Shown one piece after another: positions 33,548-42,580 of a stretch of 64,000 bases of DNA. The notes under the pieces were generated by a model that was given only the letters and a program-made list of their open reading frames with translations, was not told where the DNA came from and ran no database searches. Position numbers and translations under genes: made by a program. Origin of the DNA: Elephas maximus indicus (Eukaryota; Chordata; Mammalia; Proboscidea; Elephantidae); assembly GCF_024166365.1 (NCBI RefSeq), contig NC_064827.1:16471001-16535000 (forward strand). Direction: 5' to 3'. Every line of letters starts with the position of its first letter. The stretch's first letter is position 1.

Positions 33548-33885
33548 TAGCTTTTTTAAGTTGTACTTTAGATGAAGGTTTACAAAGAAAATTAGTTTCT
33601 TATTAAACAATACACATTGTTTTGTGACATTGGTTGCCAACCCCATGATATGTCAACACTCTCCCCCTCTTGACCTTGGGTTCTTTGTTACCAGCTTTCC
33701 TGTCCTCTCCTGCCCTCTGGTCCTTGCCCCTGGGCTCGTGTGCCCGTTTAGTCTCATTTTGTTTTATGGGCCTGTGTAATCTTTGGCTGAAGGGTGAACC
33801 TCAGGAGTGAATTCAGTACTGAGTTAAAAGGGTGTACAGGGGCAGTACTCTTGGGGTTTCTCCAGAGTTGTTTTTTTTTTTTTTT
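33548..33885 (-). mobile_element. L1 3' UTR fragment, antisense
   Basis: 'gtactttagatgaaggttta', 'gacattggttgccaacccc', 'gctgaagggtgaacctcagg', parallel to 42,610-42,920. 5'-truncated within the 3' UTR. Confidence 0.85.
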
Positions 33886-34101
33886 AAGGAAAGTAAAAAT
33901 ATTGCAGAAAGGGATCTGGCAGTTTAGGTTTTAATGATTTTGTTTGTTCGTTCTTTTTCCCCTCCCCCCACCTCAAGAAGTCCATATGGCTGCCTGACAG
34001 TTGGCTACCTGACAGCTAGGTTCCCAAATGTCTTAACTACCCAAATACCTTGACTACAAAGATCAAGTCAGAATGAAGTTATTTCCTTCTGTATCAACTA
34101 G

Positions 34102-34535
34102 CTGCTGTTGTTGGGTGCTACTGAGTCAATTTTTGACTCACAGCCACCCTATAGGACAGGGTAGAACTGCCCCCATAAGGTTTTCCACCCAGTACAGGGA
34201 GAAGCCCTGGTGGCTCTCAGTGGTTAAAGCCCTAGGCTGCTAACCGAAAAGGTGGGGGTTCAAACCCACCAGCTGTTCCATGGGAGAAAGACATGACAGT
34301 ACGCTTCCATAAAGATTTATAGCCTTAGAAACCCTATGGGGCAGTTCTATTCTGTATTAAAGGGTCACTATGAGTTGGCATTGACTTGATGGCAACGGGT
34401 TTGGGTTTGGTTTTGGGTTAGTCTTTATAGGAGCAGATCACCAGGTTTTTCTCCTCTGGAGTAGCTGGTTGGGTTTGAACTGCTGTCCTCTTAGTTAGCA
34501 GCTGAGCACTTAACCATTATGCCTCCAGAGGTCCT
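34102..34535 (-). mobile_element. AfroSINE split by another AfroSINE
   Basis: Tail half 34,102-34,196 ('ttgggtgctactgagtcaat', 'agggtagaactgccccc') and head half 34,424-34,535 ('gggtttgaactgctgtcctc', 'ttaaccattatgcctccag'). A + strand copy is inserted between them. Confidence 0.85.
34201..34423 (+). mobile_element. AfroSINE nested in AfroSINE
   Basis: 'gaagccctggtggctctcag' head, 'gttcaaacccaccagctgtt' B-box, 'ggtcactatgagttggcatt' tail and G/T-rich end. Younger than its antisense host copy. Confidence 0.88.
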
Positions 34536-34824
34536 TATCAAATAGCTAAAAAATTATCAAATAGCTAGGCTCCAGAATTGCAGAAAACCCCCAATTAATT
34601 TGCAACCCAGAAAATTCTATCTAAAAATCTGCTGTCTAGTGTGTAGACTTCATAAAATTATACATTTCTGGATACATTGATACTGTGGTTACTACTAAAG
34701 CATCCCATATGGACATGGGTTTTGAACTTTTTAATTATCACAATCATCAACCAAAAATAGCAATAAATTTGGTATCCCATTTAGCTTTAATGATAGATAG
34801 GCAGATGGGTAGATAGACCAACCA

Positions 34825-34955
34825 AGCTTCAGTTGCTGTAGAGTTGATTCCAACTGATGGTGACTCTATGTGTCTCAGAGTAGAACTGCACATAGGGTTT
34901 TCAAGAGCTGTGACCTTTCAGAAGTAGATTGCTAGGTCTTTCTTTGGAGGAGCAT
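34825..34955 (-). mobile_element. AfroSINE, antisense, head missing
   Basis: 'gagttgattccaactgatgg' to 'agaagtagattgctaggtct'; the tRNA-like head is absent. Confidence 0.8.
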
Positions 34956-35029
34956 TCTATCTTTGGCTATTCTTGTATGCTTGCTCTGATGATGCCAAGT
35001 TGTGCATTACCAAATGGCAAGGAACCAAG

Positions 35030-35332
35030 ATGGCCTGTGACCAACAGTCAGTGAGGAAATGAGGTCCTCAGTCCTATGAACAACCGAATCCTGCCAAAAA
35101 ACCACACAAATGAGCTTGGAATCAGATCCTTCCGCAGTCAAGAATTCAGGAGGAACCATAGCCCTGGCCAACCTTGATTGCAGCCTTGTGAGTGACCCTG
35201 AAGCACAGGACCCTGCTGAGGTGTACTTGGATTCCTGATTCAGAGAAACTGTGAGATAATAAATATACGTCATTTTAGGCCACTAAAGTTTGGGGTAATT
35301 TGTTACACAGCAATAGATAACTAATACACCAA
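35030..35332 (+). mobile_element. MLT1-like MaLR LTR, 3' half
   Basis: Ends 'ctgtgagataataaatatac', 'aggccactaaagtttgggg', 'cacagcaatagataactaat', the characteristic polyadenylation region and 3' end of MLT1-type LTRs. Confidence 0.75.
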
Positions 35333-35334
35333 CT

Positions 35335-36185
35335 TTTTCCTGAAGTAATTTTCTTACCTTTGGTGTACTTTGTCTGATGTTGGTATATCTACTCCAGCTT
35401 TCTTTTTATTAGTGTCTACCTATTTTTTCCATCTTTAAAATTTAACCTACCTATATATCATCAAATTTGAGGTGAGTTTCTAGTAGGCAGCATATAGCTG
35501 GGTCATGTTTCTCTTTCTTAATAGGTATTTTTTTTTTATTTAAAATGATAAATTTAAAAAGATATGAGTACTGGTGGGTTTTTTGTGGTCAAATACATAT
35601 AAGTTAAAATTTGCCATTTTAACCATTTTTAAGTATACAATTCAGTGATATTAATTATATTCACAATATTTTTCAATTATCACCATTATCTACTTTCAAA
35701 ACCTTTTCATCCAATCCCTATCTTTTAATTGATGTGTTTAGACCATTAACAGTTAATGCAATGATTGATTTAGATTTCACTTTCTATTACCATTTGATAA
35801 TCTGTTTTCTGTTTTCTCTGTTTTTCATTCCCCTGTTTCCCATTTCCTGTCGTCTTTTGGGAAGTTTGAATAGTTTTTTGCATTCTGTTTTAATTTATTG
35901 ATCATATTTTCAGCTATACTTCTTTATAGTTTTATTTAGTGGTTGCTGTAGAGTCTATAATTTACACATATAGAGTATTTGTTTGTTTGTTGATAGTGGG
36001 GGCCCAGTCCAGGAACACAGATTACAATTAGTTGCCATGTTTTTAAATCTTCTTTTGACTTGGAACACTCATCCAGTCCATCTTTGTCCTTTATGACATT
36101 AATATTTTTGCAGAATACTGTGATTTTATAGAATGTCTCTCAGTTTGGGTTTGTCTCATATCCTTTGGTATTTTAAATGCTAGAT
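35335..36185 (-). mobile_element. L1 (L1M-type) fragments, antisense
   Basis: 35,335-35,545 and 35,721-35,965 match antisense L1 ORF2 ('ctttgtctgatgttggtata', 'agtaggcagcatatagctg'). 35,546-35,720 is 3'-end-type L1M sequence ('ttttaaccatttttaagtat'). 36,000-36,185 matches the block at 63,605 ('cagtccaggaacacagatta'). A mosaic of old copies. Confidence 0.65.
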
Positions 36186-36747
36186 CGAGGTCTATAGAAG
36201 AAAAACGAAACTGAAATAGCAGTGAACATAGATATGACTTTCAGCAAGAGACATTTTTGTAGAAAAATGGTGCTGACAAATAATTACCCAACATGAAAAT
36301 AACAAGTGACCAAGCCTGTTGAGCAATACAGCTGCTCGATAATTAATCCTCTTATCCTAAGTGTAGCTTATGAAATTAGTTTTGCCTACTTTGGGAGCTG
36401 CAGTCTTCTCAGTGGCATTACATACAGGCAAGACCATATCTACCTTGAACACGACCATTTCCAGCTCCTCACACGGTTCATGGTGCCTGGCAGGTGCACA
36501 ATGAGTTTAATGAATTAATGAACAACAAGGATTCCTTGGAATTTGCATCTTTAGTCTCACGGATCTTATTTTGTTGTTTGTTTGCTGTTGCTAAAAAAAA
36601 GCTAGAACAGAGGAAAATGCAAATTTTTTCTGCTTTCTGTATGAAACTGAGTAATCTTTATTTAGATGACTTTTGAGGGTGGACCTGGAAGCTAAGACAC
36701 TGACACTAAATCCTCTCCAAGTCTGATCATGTAAAAAAGGAGCTTCA
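36186..36747. other. Unassigned DNA
   Basis: No gene or repeat recognised. Confidence 0.35.
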
Positions 36748-37165
36748 TCCGGGTTGTGATAGGCTGATAACCAAAAGATTGGTGGTTCAAACTCACCCAG
36801 CGGTGCCATAGAAGGAGGTTCTGGAAATCTGCTTCCCTAAAGATTAAACCCAAACCAAACCAAACCACTGCTATCGAGTTGATTCTGACTCACAGTGACC
36901 TTGTAGGACAGGGTAGAATTTCTCCATTGGGTTCTGAAGGCTGTAAATGTTTACAGAAAGCAGGCTGCCATGTCTTTCTCCAGTGAAGACACTGGTGGGT
37001 TCAAACCACTGACCTTTTGGTTAGCAAACAAGTGCTTTAACCACTGCACCACCAGGGCTCCTTAAAGATTACAGCCATGAAAACCCTGTGGAGCAGTTCT
37101 ACTCTGTAACACCTGGGGTTGCCATGAATCAGAATGGACACTACAGCAACGGGTTTGGGTTTTTT
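36748..37165 (+). mobile_element. AfroSINE split by another AfroSINE
   Basis: The head part ends at 'taaagatta' (36,838-36,846). The tail part restarts at 'taaagatta' (37,063-37,071) and runs through 'gttgccatgaatcagaatgg' to 'gggtttgggttttttg'. The duplicated 9-mer is the TSD of the inner copy. Confidence 0.9.
36847..37062 (-). mobile_element. AfroSINE nested in AfroSINE, with TSD
   Basis: Full antisense long form from 'aacccaaaccaaacc' and 'atcgagttgattctgactca' to 'ccactgcaccaccagggctc'. The 9-bp TSD 'taaagatta' lies on both sides. Confidence 0.92.
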
Positions 37166-37190
37166 GTTTGTTTGTTTCCACGCAGACAAT

Positions 37191-37345
37191 GGAGCCCTGG
37201 TGGTGCAGTGGTTAAATGTTAGGCTGCTAACTAAAAGGTCTGCAGATCGAATCTATCACTCACTCCTTGGAAACACTACTCTGTTCTACAGAGTCGCTAC
37301 TAGTCAGAATCTACTCAATGGCAACAGGCAGAAAACAACATTATG
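37191..37345 (+). mobile_element. AfroSINE, short form
   Basis: 'ggagccctggtggtgcagtg' head, degraded B-box 'gatcgaatctatcac', tail 'gagtcgctactagtcagaat'. Confidence 0.88.
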
Positions 37346-37369
37346 TCACCTCTAGGGGGTGGAGAGTTG

Positions 37370-37441
37370 GCGTTGATGGTATAGTGATGTGTGTAGCTGC
37401 ATCCCAAATTTTTGGGCTGGGTTCAAATCCCAGCCAACGCA
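37370..37441 (+). pseudogene. tRNA-Gly (CCC) pseudogene
   Basis: A 72-nt tRNA-shaped unit. The acceptor strands gcgttga/ccaacgc pair at six of seven positions. The T arm ctggg-ttcaaat-cccag is perfect. The D region keeps 'tggtatagtg'. The anticodon loop atcccaa gives CCC, but its stem is broken on the 3' side (gctgc opposite atttt). The overall match is to tRNA-Gly. It is not part of the neighbouring AfroSINEs, which start at 37,191 and 37,455. Probably a dead tRNA copy. Confidence 0.8.
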
Positions 37442-37454
37442 GTTCTTCCTCTTT

Positions 37455-37612
37455 GGAACCCTGGTGGTGGAGTGGTTAAATGCTATGGCTGCTAACCAAA
37501 AAGGCCAGCAGTTCGAATCCACCAGCTGCTCCTTGGAAACCCTATGGGGCAGTTCTGCTCTGTCTTATAGGGTAGCTGTAAGTCAGAATCAACTTGACGG
37601 CAATGGGTTATA
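37455..37612 (+). mobile_element. AfroSINE, short form
   Basis: 'ggaaccctggtggtggagtg' head, 'gttcgaatccaccagctgct' B-box, 'gtaagtcagaatcaacttga' tail. Confidence 0.92.
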
Positions 37613-38028
37613 GGGAGTGGAGTGAGTTGGGAATCAGGGGGACTTCTGTTGTCTCTATAGTAATAGCCTTTGGAAAAAAACTTGTTTTCAAACATGTGAG
37701 AACTCAGGATCTAGTACCTTGAAAAGCTTGTAGCAGTTAAACTCTGCCAACCCAGAGATGAATGGATGATCTGTGGCAAAGGATCTCTGGCAAAGATGAA
37801 GAGGGGCCCAGTGAAATGGAAACAAAGTGAGGTGTCAGTGGATATACAGTCTCTTCTGTTATAACCATGGTGTATTTCTTTAACAGGAATTAGCTCAAGG
37901 GCCATTGATAAATAGGCCTATGCCAGTATAACAATGGAAATATTGTTGGTTCAACTGGGATTTTTCTGTGCACATTTATGTTTGACAGCAATGAAAAAGA
38001 TAGCCTTAACAATATAGAAAAAAAAAAA
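37613..38028. other. Unassigned DNA
   Basis: No gene or repeat recognised. Confidence 0.35.
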
Positions 38029-38115
38029 AAATCAGTTGCCGTGGAGTTGACTTCAACTCATGGCCACACCATGTGTATCAGAGTGGAACTGTGCTCCAAA
38101 GGGGTTTTCCCTAAC
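38029..38115 (-). mobile_element. AfroSINE tail fragment, antisense
   Basis: 'ttgccgtggagttgacttca' and 'gtgtatcagagtggaactgt' preceded by an A run. Confidence 0.75.
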
Positions 38116-38164
38116 CCCAGGACAACAGAAGTTTCTTGCTCACATAACACTTCAATGTAGGTAC

Positions 38165-38400
38165 TTTAAAAAATTTTTATTTATCTTGTTAAGAACATAC
38201 ACAGCAAAACATGTGCCAATCTAACAGTTTCTACATGCACAATTCAGTGACATTGATGACATAGTTCAAGTTGTGCAGCCATTCTCACCTTCCTTCTCTG
38301 AGTCGTTCCTCCCCCATTAACATAAACTCACTGCCACCTGAGGTTCCTATCTAATCTTTTGAGTTGCTGTTGTCAGTTCGATCCTATGGAAATAGTTCTT
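38165..38400 (-). mobile_element. L1 3'-end fragment, antisense
   Basis: 'tctacatgcacaattcagtg' and 'tgtgcagccattctcacc' match the sequence class at 35,600 and 51,170. Confidence 0.6.
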
Positions 38401-38401
38401 A

Positions 38402-38540
38402 AACTCCACTGGATTTTCAATGGCTGATTTTTGGCAGTAGGTTGCCAGGCCTGTTTTCTAAGGTGCTCTGGGTGGACTCAAACTTCTAACCTTTTGGTTA
38501 GCAGCTGAGCAGTTAACAATTTGCATGATCCAGGGGCTCC
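38402..38540 (-). mobile_element. AfroSINE, antisense, partial
   Basis: 'tttcaatggctgatttttgg', 'gggtggactcaaacttctaa', 'catgatccaggggctcc'. Confidence 0.82.
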
Positions 38541-38957
38541 AGCAATGTAGAAAGAACTTAAGAAAAAGATGAAAACCCTACAGAAATGCCCCTTTTTGGT
38601 GAAAATATTGTTTAGGTTGGTGATTTCAAGAAGCGTTATACTTTCCCACCATGTTAGACTGTTTCCAGAAGCTGTGAGTGCAGATGAAAAATCTGAGAAG
38701 ACATTTCTCCAGGTGTTAATAATACCTGATGAATAATGCCACCCCCCGGGTGGGATTTTTGTTTATGATGAAATTAATCTCTAGTAGGAGCTGATACCCT
38801 GGAGACTCCACATGTCCAAGGAGGCAGCAGGAGCCTTAGGGTCTCAGACAGTGAGAGATCCACTAGGATGCTTGCTAGTCTGCACTCCAGAGAGTTGTAA
38901 CTGTGCAAGCAATGGGATTGTTAGTGCTCTAGATACAAAGTGCCACAGGTTGTAAGT
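38541..38957. other. Unassigned DNA
   Basis: No gene or repeat recognised. Confidence 0.35.
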
Positions 38958-39205
38958 GGTCTACTGCCAAAAGAATGAAACTAGTTCTTAGAAGAAATGC
39001 AACCAGCATGTTCCTTAGAAGTGAAGATGGTGAGACTTCTGCTGGCTTACCTTATATAGTCATCAGGAAAAACTAAACGCTAGAAAAGGAGAGGACTCAA
39101 ACATACCGATGATGATGAAGATGACACACAACTGGGCAAGGCTTTGTTGTTATGTATAAGGTCACTATGTGTGGGAGTCAACTAGATGGCAGCTAACAAC
39201 AGCTC
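38958..39205 (+). mobile_element. RTE 3' fragment, degraded
   Basis: 'ctactgccaaaagaatgaaa', 'catgttccttagaagtgaag', end 'gatggcagctaacaaca'. Confidence 0.75.
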
Positions 39206-39647
39206 CAACCCTATTTGCCCGAAGGTTCACAATTAATGCATAACTTCAGGTTTTTCAGGACCACATATTTGGAATTATTACAGAAACTCCAGTAGTAGAA
39301 GGGCAATGTCCCAGTCTCTTTTCTGCGGAGAACAAGGTCTTTTTCTGGGGAAAGGCTATCTCTGTTGTTGAAATAAGGTTGCAATCCAGGGAAAGTCCCG
39401 CCTCCCGCCTCTGGCCCTACCATTTCACCTCTGACTCTGCCCCACCTTGGGGCCCCAGCCCCACCTGGCCCATCACCTCCCTGGCCTGGGTCTCCAGCAT
39501 GGGGATTCCCCACAGCAGCAATTTGGGAACCCTCTTCTGAGTCAAACACTCCAAACAAGGAAAGGGCACCTCCAAGGAACATTCCAAGAATTAAGAGCTT
39601 AAGGAAAATCTAGTTCTTCTTATGATATGTTCTCTCAAACCAAAAGT
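39206..39647. other. Unassigned, locally GC-rich DNA
   Basis: The GC-rich part at 39,390-39,520 gives a 123-codon antisense frame with no family signature. CpG is sparse, so not a CpG island. Confidence 0.35.
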
Positions 39648-40100
39648 TCTCCAACTTTTTGGTGTCAGGACCCCCTTAACACTCTTCAAAATTATTGAGG
39701 ATCCCAAGGAGCTTTTTTTCATTGGGGTATGTCCATTGATACTTACTGTATTAGATTTTAAAATGGAGAAAAATTTAAAATACAAGACTACAGAAGCACA
39801 CATTCTGTTTTCAGAGCAATGACGAACTCCAGTAGTGCTCTGGAAAACTCCACTGTACATTCAGGAGTAAACAGAGGAAAAAGACAAGCCTTAACGATGA
39901 TCAACCTAAAGGTTGGCAGTTTGAACCCACCCAGTGGCGCCATCAAAGAAAGACTTGGCAGTCTGCTTCCGTAAAGATTATAGCCAAGAAAACCCTGTGG
40001 AGCAGTTCTACTCTGACACACATGGGGTTTTGGGTTTTATTATTATGAAAATAGCTTTAAACTTGCCAGTTACCAGAATCAACTTTGAGAACCACTGCTC
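39648..40100 (+). mobile_element. hAT (MER1-type) DNA transposon with nested SINE
   Basis: Left end 'aagttctccaactttttggt', body 'ttcaaaattattgaggatcc' and 'ctctggaaaactccactgta', right terminal repeat 'ctttgagaaccactg'. The SINE at 39,898-40,040 interrupts it. Non-autonomous, no transposase frame. Confidence 0.75.
39898..40040 (+). mobile_element. AfroSINE, head missing
   Basis: 'ggttggcagtttgaacccac' B-box, 'gtggagcagttctactctga', tail truncated at 'catggggttttgggtttt'. Confidence 0.8.
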
Positions 40101-40378
40101 CAAAAAATCCACTCACATGCTCTAGGCTACTACTCTGCCTAAGCATCTTACACCAGGACTTTTCACTCCTTGAGGAATCTAGCCAGAGCCTGTTGTGGCT
40201 GGAACCTAGATCGGGGCCTGTGCTGCCTGAGCAATCTACACAGTGGCCTGGTCTCACTACGGAATGCAGGGCGCCCTGGAATGTTGTCTGTATCACTGTC
40301 TTATTGGCATTTGCCCTTTAGTTTGGAGAGGATTCCTTTCCTAAAAAGAATAGAAAATACCAAGTAACTAAACATCAG
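40101..40378. other. Unassigned DNA
   Basis: No gene or repeat recognised. Confidence 0.35.
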
Positions 40379-40580
40379 TAGGAGCCCTGGTGGTCCAATG
40401 GTTAAGCTGGCTGCTAACTGAAATGTTTGAATCCACCCAGAGGCTACATGGGAGAGAGACCTGGTGATCTGATTCTGTAAAAGGGATTATAGCCAAGAAA
40501 ATCCTATAGGGCAGTTCTACTCTGTCTCGTGGGGTCACTATGAGTCAGAATCAACTTGACAGCACCCAACAACAACAATC
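40379..40580 (+). mobile_element. AfroSINE, long form
   Basis: 'aggagccctggtggtccaat' head, B-box 'gtttgaatccacccag', tail 'ggtcactatgagtcagaatc' then '(aac)n'. Confidence 0.9.
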
Positions 40581-40802
40581 AATCAATTGCAAAGAAAGTT
40601 AAACTTAATTTGAAAGGAAAAAAAACCCAGAAATTCCTGAGAAGGTATCAGAATATCAGCAGAAGTGTCACAAGCTAAGAACTCCATTTGAAGAGAACAA
40701 CCAACAATATAGGAATGAATGTCTCTGATGAAGGGACTGGATTTAAGATAAAACCAGGAAACAATAAGAAAGTAACCCATCTTAGTTATCTAGTGCTGCT
40801 CC

Positions 40803-41066
40803 AAAAGACTCTGACCCCCATGGAGCACTGTGAGTCAGAGTCAACTCAATGCCAGCTTGTGTGGATTTTTGAGGAGATGTACTATAGTTGAAAGGAGCCC
40901 TGGTAGTGCAACAGTTAAGTGTTCGGCTGCTAGCCACCTAGTGGCTCCATGAGAGAAAGACCATGCAGTCTACTCCCCTAAAGATGACAGCCTAGGAGAC
41001 CCTATATATCTATTCTGTCACACGGGGTTGCTATGAGTTGGAATCGACTCTGCAGCACCCAAAAAC
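40803..41066 (+). mobile_element. AfroSINE copy plus SINE tail fragment
   Basis: 40,803-40,870 is a SINE-tail-like piece ('gtgagtcagagtcaactcaa'). A full copy follows at 40,895-41,066 ('ggagccctggtagtgcaaca' to 'gttgctatgagttggaatcg', then 'cccaaaaacaaca'). Confidence 0.82.
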
Positions 41067-41433
41067 AACAGCTGTAACAGAAATACTACAAGTGTATGGC
41101 TTTAACAAGCAGATATTTATTTTCTCACAGTTTAGGAGGCTAGAAGTCTGAATTCAGGGTGCTGGGCCTAGGGGAAGGAAGGCTTTCTCTTTCTGCTGGT
41201 TCTGGAGGAAGGTCCTAGGCTCTTTGAGCTTCTGCTCCTTGGTGATCTTCATGTGGCTTGGTGTCTCTGTCCCCCCATCTCTGCTAGCTCACTTGCTTGT
41301 TTAATCTTTTTTTATATCTCAAAAGTGATTGAAAATACACCTTCCACGAATCCTGCCTCATTCACATAACAAAGACAATCCATTCCCAAATGGGATTATA
41401 ACCACAGGCATGTTAAAAAAAAAAAAAAAAAAA

Positions 41434-41638
41434 AAAAACCCACTGCTGTCCAGGCAATTCCTACTCATGGCTACCCTATAGGACAGAGTAGAACTGCCCC
41501 ATAGGGTTTCCAAGGCTGTAAATCCTTACAGAAGCATACTGCCTGGTGCATCTTTATCCCACGAAGCGGCTGGTGGGTTTGAACTGCTGACCTTTTGGTT
41601 AGCAGCTGAGCGCTTTGACCACCGCACCACCAGAGTTT
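41434..41638 (-). mobile_element. AfroSINE, antisense, long form
   Basis: Follows an A24 run. Tail 'caattcctactcatggctac', 'catagggtttccaaggctgt', head end 'gaccaccgcaccaccagagt'. Confidence 0.92.
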
Positions 41639-41837
41639 AGGAATTACAGCACATATTTCTGGGGGATACAGTTCAATTCATAACATGACCCAAAGCTAGT
41701 GGAAAAAGTACTTATGGCATAAACTAAGAATAAAATGTAAAGAAACCTGTAGAAATGTTATAATTTTGTAGAAAAATGAGTAAGCATTCAATGGATCTTT
41801 TATTCTTATTTTTTAATTCTGCTTTAGATGAAAGTTA

Positions 41838-41984
41838 AGTGCAGTGGTTAAGTGTTTGGCTGCTAACCAAAAGGCTGGTAGTTTGAATCCACCAGCTGCT
41901 CCTTGGAAACCCTGGGGGGTAGTTCTACTCTGTTCTGTAGGGTTGCTGTGAGTTGGAATTGATGTGATGACAACAGGCTTGGTT
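41838..41984 (+). mobile_element. AfroSINE in the older L1
   Basis: 'gtgcagtggttaagtgtttg' (head truncated), 'gtttgaatccaccagctgct', 'gttgctgtgagttggaattg'. Confidence 0.88.
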
Positions 41985-42220
41985 TTAGGTGAAAGCTTAC
42001 AGAGCAAATTAGTTTCTCATTAAACAATTAACACACAGATTGCTTTTCGGCTTTGGTTGTCAATGCTGTGATGTGTCAATACTCTCCCCTCTCAATCCTG
42101 GGTTTCCCATTTTGATTCATCTAGTTTTCCTGTCCCTTCCTGCCTTCTCTGTGCTTTTGGGCTGGTGTGCCCATTAGTCTCATATACGTGGTCGAACTAC
42201 TTGTGTTATTGCTTGCCCTA

Positions 42221-42378
42221 TTAAAAAAAAAAAAAAAAAACAGTTTTCGTCAAGTCGATTCTGACTCATAGCGACCCTATAGGACAGAGTAGAACTGCCC
42301 CATAGAGTTTCCAAGAAGTGCCTGGTGGATTCGAACTGCTGACCTTTTGGATAGCAGCCATAGCACTTAACCACAATC
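42221..42378 (-). mobile_element. AfroSINE in the older L1, antisense
   Basis: Follows an A18 run. 'gtcaagtcgattctgactca' tail, 'ggattcgaactgctgacctt' B-box, the head ends near 'catagcacttaacc'. Confidence 0.92.
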
Positions 42379-42580
42379 GTTATGTAGTATTCCGTTGTTT
42401 GCATGTACCATAGTTTGTTTATCCGTCCATCTGTTGATAGGCGCTTAAGTTATTTCCATCTTTTTGCTATTGTGAATGATGCTGCAATGAGCATAGATGT
42501 GCACATGTCTATTAGTGTGACAGCTCTTATTTCTCTAGGGTATATTCTTTCTTTTGATTGCTGGATCGTATGATATTTCT

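Larger units (their letters stand above)
40781..41690 (-). mobile_element. ERVL/MaLR-type LTR with two nested SINEs
   Basis: LTR pieces 'tcttagttatctagtgctgc' (40,781-40,802), 41,067-41,433 ('taacagaaatactacaagtg', 'ggaggctagaagtctgaatt') and 41,639-41,690 ('gggggatacagttcaattca'). SINEs at 40,803-41,066 and 41,434-41,638 account for the gaps. Confidence 0.8.
41808..42580 (-). mobile_element. Older L1, left part, antisense
   Basis: 3' UTR 'ctgctttagatgaaag', interrupted by a + SINE at 41,838-41,984, then 'caaattagtttctcattaaa' and, after an internal deletion and a - SINE at 42,221-42,378, ORF2 3' sequence ('gtagtattccgttgtttgca', 'ctattgtgaatgatgctgc'). It continues at 44,837-45,300 on the other side of a younger L1. 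Confidence 0.85.
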
